A DNA stretch of 64,000 nt from Malurus cyaneus samueli. Taxonomy: Eukaryota; Chordata; Aves; Passeriformes; Maluridae. Both the position numbers and the translations under genes were made by a program. Where the stretch lies: contig VKON01000103.1 in the NCBI GenBank assembly GCA_009741485.1, forward strand, positions 2,310,217 through 2,374,216. The letters are read 5' to 3'. Shown piece by piece: positions 61,901 through 64,000 of this stretch; the stretch's first letter is position 1; each line of letters begins with the position of its first letter. The notes under the pieces were generated by a model. The model was not told the DNA's origin, ran no database searches, and saw nothing but the letters and a program-made list of their open reading frames with translations.

Positions 61901-64000
61901 CTGAGCTGCTGCTTGTCTTTCATTTTCTACCTCTTTTCTGTAAGGATGGCTAGTTTAATTACAGGAATTTAATGAATTATATTTGTTTATCTTGCATTTT
62001 AAAGTAACACTGTGATTATTTTATTATACATTAAAAATATGCCCTAAACCATAATAGTTCTGGCTATAGTCCGTTCCGTGCAACCCTTGATGCTAAAATT
62101 TTTGACAGAAATTATATTTTAGATAATAAAGCTCTGATAATAAGCTCTCTGTCCAGAGACTTAATACTGTTTAAATAATCCATTTTAGAAATTGATGTAG
62201 ACTAAATTTCTTGGTTGTGCGTGCAAGAAAAAATATTTTTATTGTAATATTAAGATGTCATTAACATTTATTAATAATTGCATTAATACTTATTAATATG
62301 AGATTTCCTTTTCAGTCAGGAGATCGTTTTTTTAGATGCAAGCTTCTAAAAAAGAGTCTTCAATTTTTTAGGGCAGTATCCTTGCTGCTGCTCTCAGCAA
62401 GCATGTGCTTACCAATTAAAGACTGACCTGCTCTACCCTTTTTACTGTTTTGTGCCCTGTTATTATATAGCATTTATTCTGTTGCTTTCAGTGCTGGAAT
62501 CAATAGCTGTGATCACAGCCAAGGATGTTACATGACTGTATGACCCAGATATACAAGTCTGGAAAAAGAAAAGCCCTGACAGTTTGGTGAGCTCCATATT
62601 TTGGTTTAGTTTGCTCTAAGAAAAGATATTTTCTGGAACAAGTTGAAGGCTTTGTAACTTCCCTTAAGTGAAGTTTACATGGGATAGTTGTTCTAATCCA
62701 GGTTTCCAGCTCCCTGTGTGGTGAGCACGTGTAGGGGGGTTTCATTAAAACAAAGGGGGAGAGTCCTCATTTCAACAGAGCAGAGAAATCCCTGAGAAAT
62801 CGATTTTCCAGGTTTTTGCAGCTTGGCTCAAGGCACGACTGAGGTGTGCTATGGAAAATACTGGACCAGAAGTGAGTTGACCCCTATTGTTCAAAAGATG
62901 AAGGGGATGCATGACTGGTATAGATGTCCTAAACACTGAGAATTTATAATAAAACAATAATTAATCCCTTACTGATCCTGGTCTGTTTCATCTGTGTATT
63001 GTAAACTGTTTGCTCTTTCATTACACATTTTCATAGTAAACAAGAAAAAGTGCTCCTATTTGGTTTACATAAAAGGTGGTGACAAGAGTCTTTGCCTGTG
63101 CCCTTCTCTGTGATGTACTCATGCTGAAAGGCCATTATTCTGAGGTCTGAAGTATTGTAGCACATGGAGAAAATCTGGAATATACTTGATGTGGCTGACA
63201 CAGGAGTGCTATTTTGGGACATTGTTATGCTTCAATTTATGTAATCTAATTTATTTAATTAAGTCAATATGCTGACTTATCTAAGCTAGATCTCAAAGAG
63301 CTCAGCTGGGCACTGGAAATGGCAGAGCTTTGTTCCTCGGGTCCTAGTTGGAGTCTTCTCCAGCTGCCCACTTTTTAGCTTAGTCAAGTTTGTTTATTTG
63401 GACATTTCTGTAGGACATTGAACTTTTGCCATGAAGCATTTACTGTTTTTTGCATAAATGACTAGTTCTTATCCCCAGGATAATTTTGCCATGGTCCAAG
63501 TCGCAATTGCAAAGGGCTTAAAGAATGGGGACTCCTTCAATTTCTAGTTCAATATGCTCCAGACTTTGCTATTTCAGTTGTCTGCCCCACTTCTTGCCTA
63601 GGCAGTAATATATGTGTTAAAGTAAATTTGTGCAGTCACCATAGGAAAAAGGGTTTTAGGGCACGATGAAATGATAGGATTTCATATACTGGCCACTAAT
63701 ATTTTACCAGGAATAGGATTAAGACCTCGTGAAGCTCTTCTAGTGAGTTTGTTCCACGTGGTTTCAAAAACATGCAGAACTGAGTACAAACAACATAATT
63801 TTTTTCCTCAAGAGCAGTATCTCAAGTGAATTATTTCAGTTTGGAAGTGAAATATCACATAAACAGTGCCTCCAGAATATAAGGATTTAAGGTTTTTGGC
63901 ACAAAGATCAGGACAAATGCAATGCTTTCAAATTATCAATGAGCTCAGTAGGTCATAAGTTTTCTTTTCAACAAGAGTTAGATTCTCAGGCCTAACAACA
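55939..64000. other. Unique non-coding 3' flank, no gene seen
   Basis: AT-rich DNA with no frame above about 95 codons. Seen: the T/C tract at 56180-56221, a short (CA)n at about 58386-58399, and TGATGAGT-TTAATT-ACTCATCA near 61695-61716. There are dense TAAT/ATTA-type motifs through 61600-62300 that could mark a conserved element. I recognise no transposon, RNA gene or exon. Confidence 0.5.

Overview
The window is vertebrate nuclear DNA, most likely from a passerine bird. It has a CpG-rich gene start followed by a long AT-rich intergenic tract. It also has a tRNA-headed SINE with a CR1-like tail (resembling TguSINE1 of songbirds) and two families of ERV LTRs of avian type. There are no bacterial features. 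The only convincing host gene is KCNA4 (Kv1.4, the A-type Shaker potassium channel), complete at 2438-4384 on the + strand, with its whole coding sequence in one exon.

Layout. 1-824: CpG-rich promoter and untranslated exon 1 with a 26-bp tandem repeat. 825-2222: inferred 5'-UTR intron. 2223 to about 4520: exon 2 with the KCNA4 coding sequence and proximal 3' UTR. 4521-29318: non-coding, AT-rich, with a 41-bp-arm inverted repeat at 11171-11287, a 36-bp minisatellite at 23035-23358 and the SINE at 28741-28872. 55882-64000: more non-coding sequence. In mammals the 3' side of KCNA4 is a gene desert, which would fit the lack of genes here (inference).

29319-55873 is the unusual part. One locus is present in several near-identical, partly truncated copies. 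The ancestral order can be read as: 5' flank, LTR-A, about 7 kb of single-copy sequence (called M), LTR-B, about 950 bp (called T), 3' flank. LTR-A is solo at 29319-29926, flanked by AGAG. At 38178-38798 it is instead the 3' LTR of a provirus whose integrase end is visible. LTR-B has a 5-bp target duplication GCCCT, carries a 39-bp internal VNTR, and occurs four times (36253, 45847, 49572, 53552). M occurs as copies A (29927-36252), B (38799-45846), D (only its end, 48741-49571) and C (from 50248 to 53551). T occurs twice. Junctions coincide with a 10-N gap (37571-37580), a single N (48740), LTR/VNTR sequence and a poly-T tract. The differences I saw by eye are mostly one-base indels. This fits retained alternative haplotypes or long-read misassembly at least as well as a real recent segmental multiplication. 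In either case it suggests a locus polymorphic for solo LTR versus provirus and for VNTR length.

I found no multi-gene system. The items most worth checking are the copy structure, the VNTR inside LTR-B, the long near-perfect hairpin at 11.2 kb and the repeat array in the KCNA4 leader. All comparisons were made by reading; no alignment, folding or database search was run.
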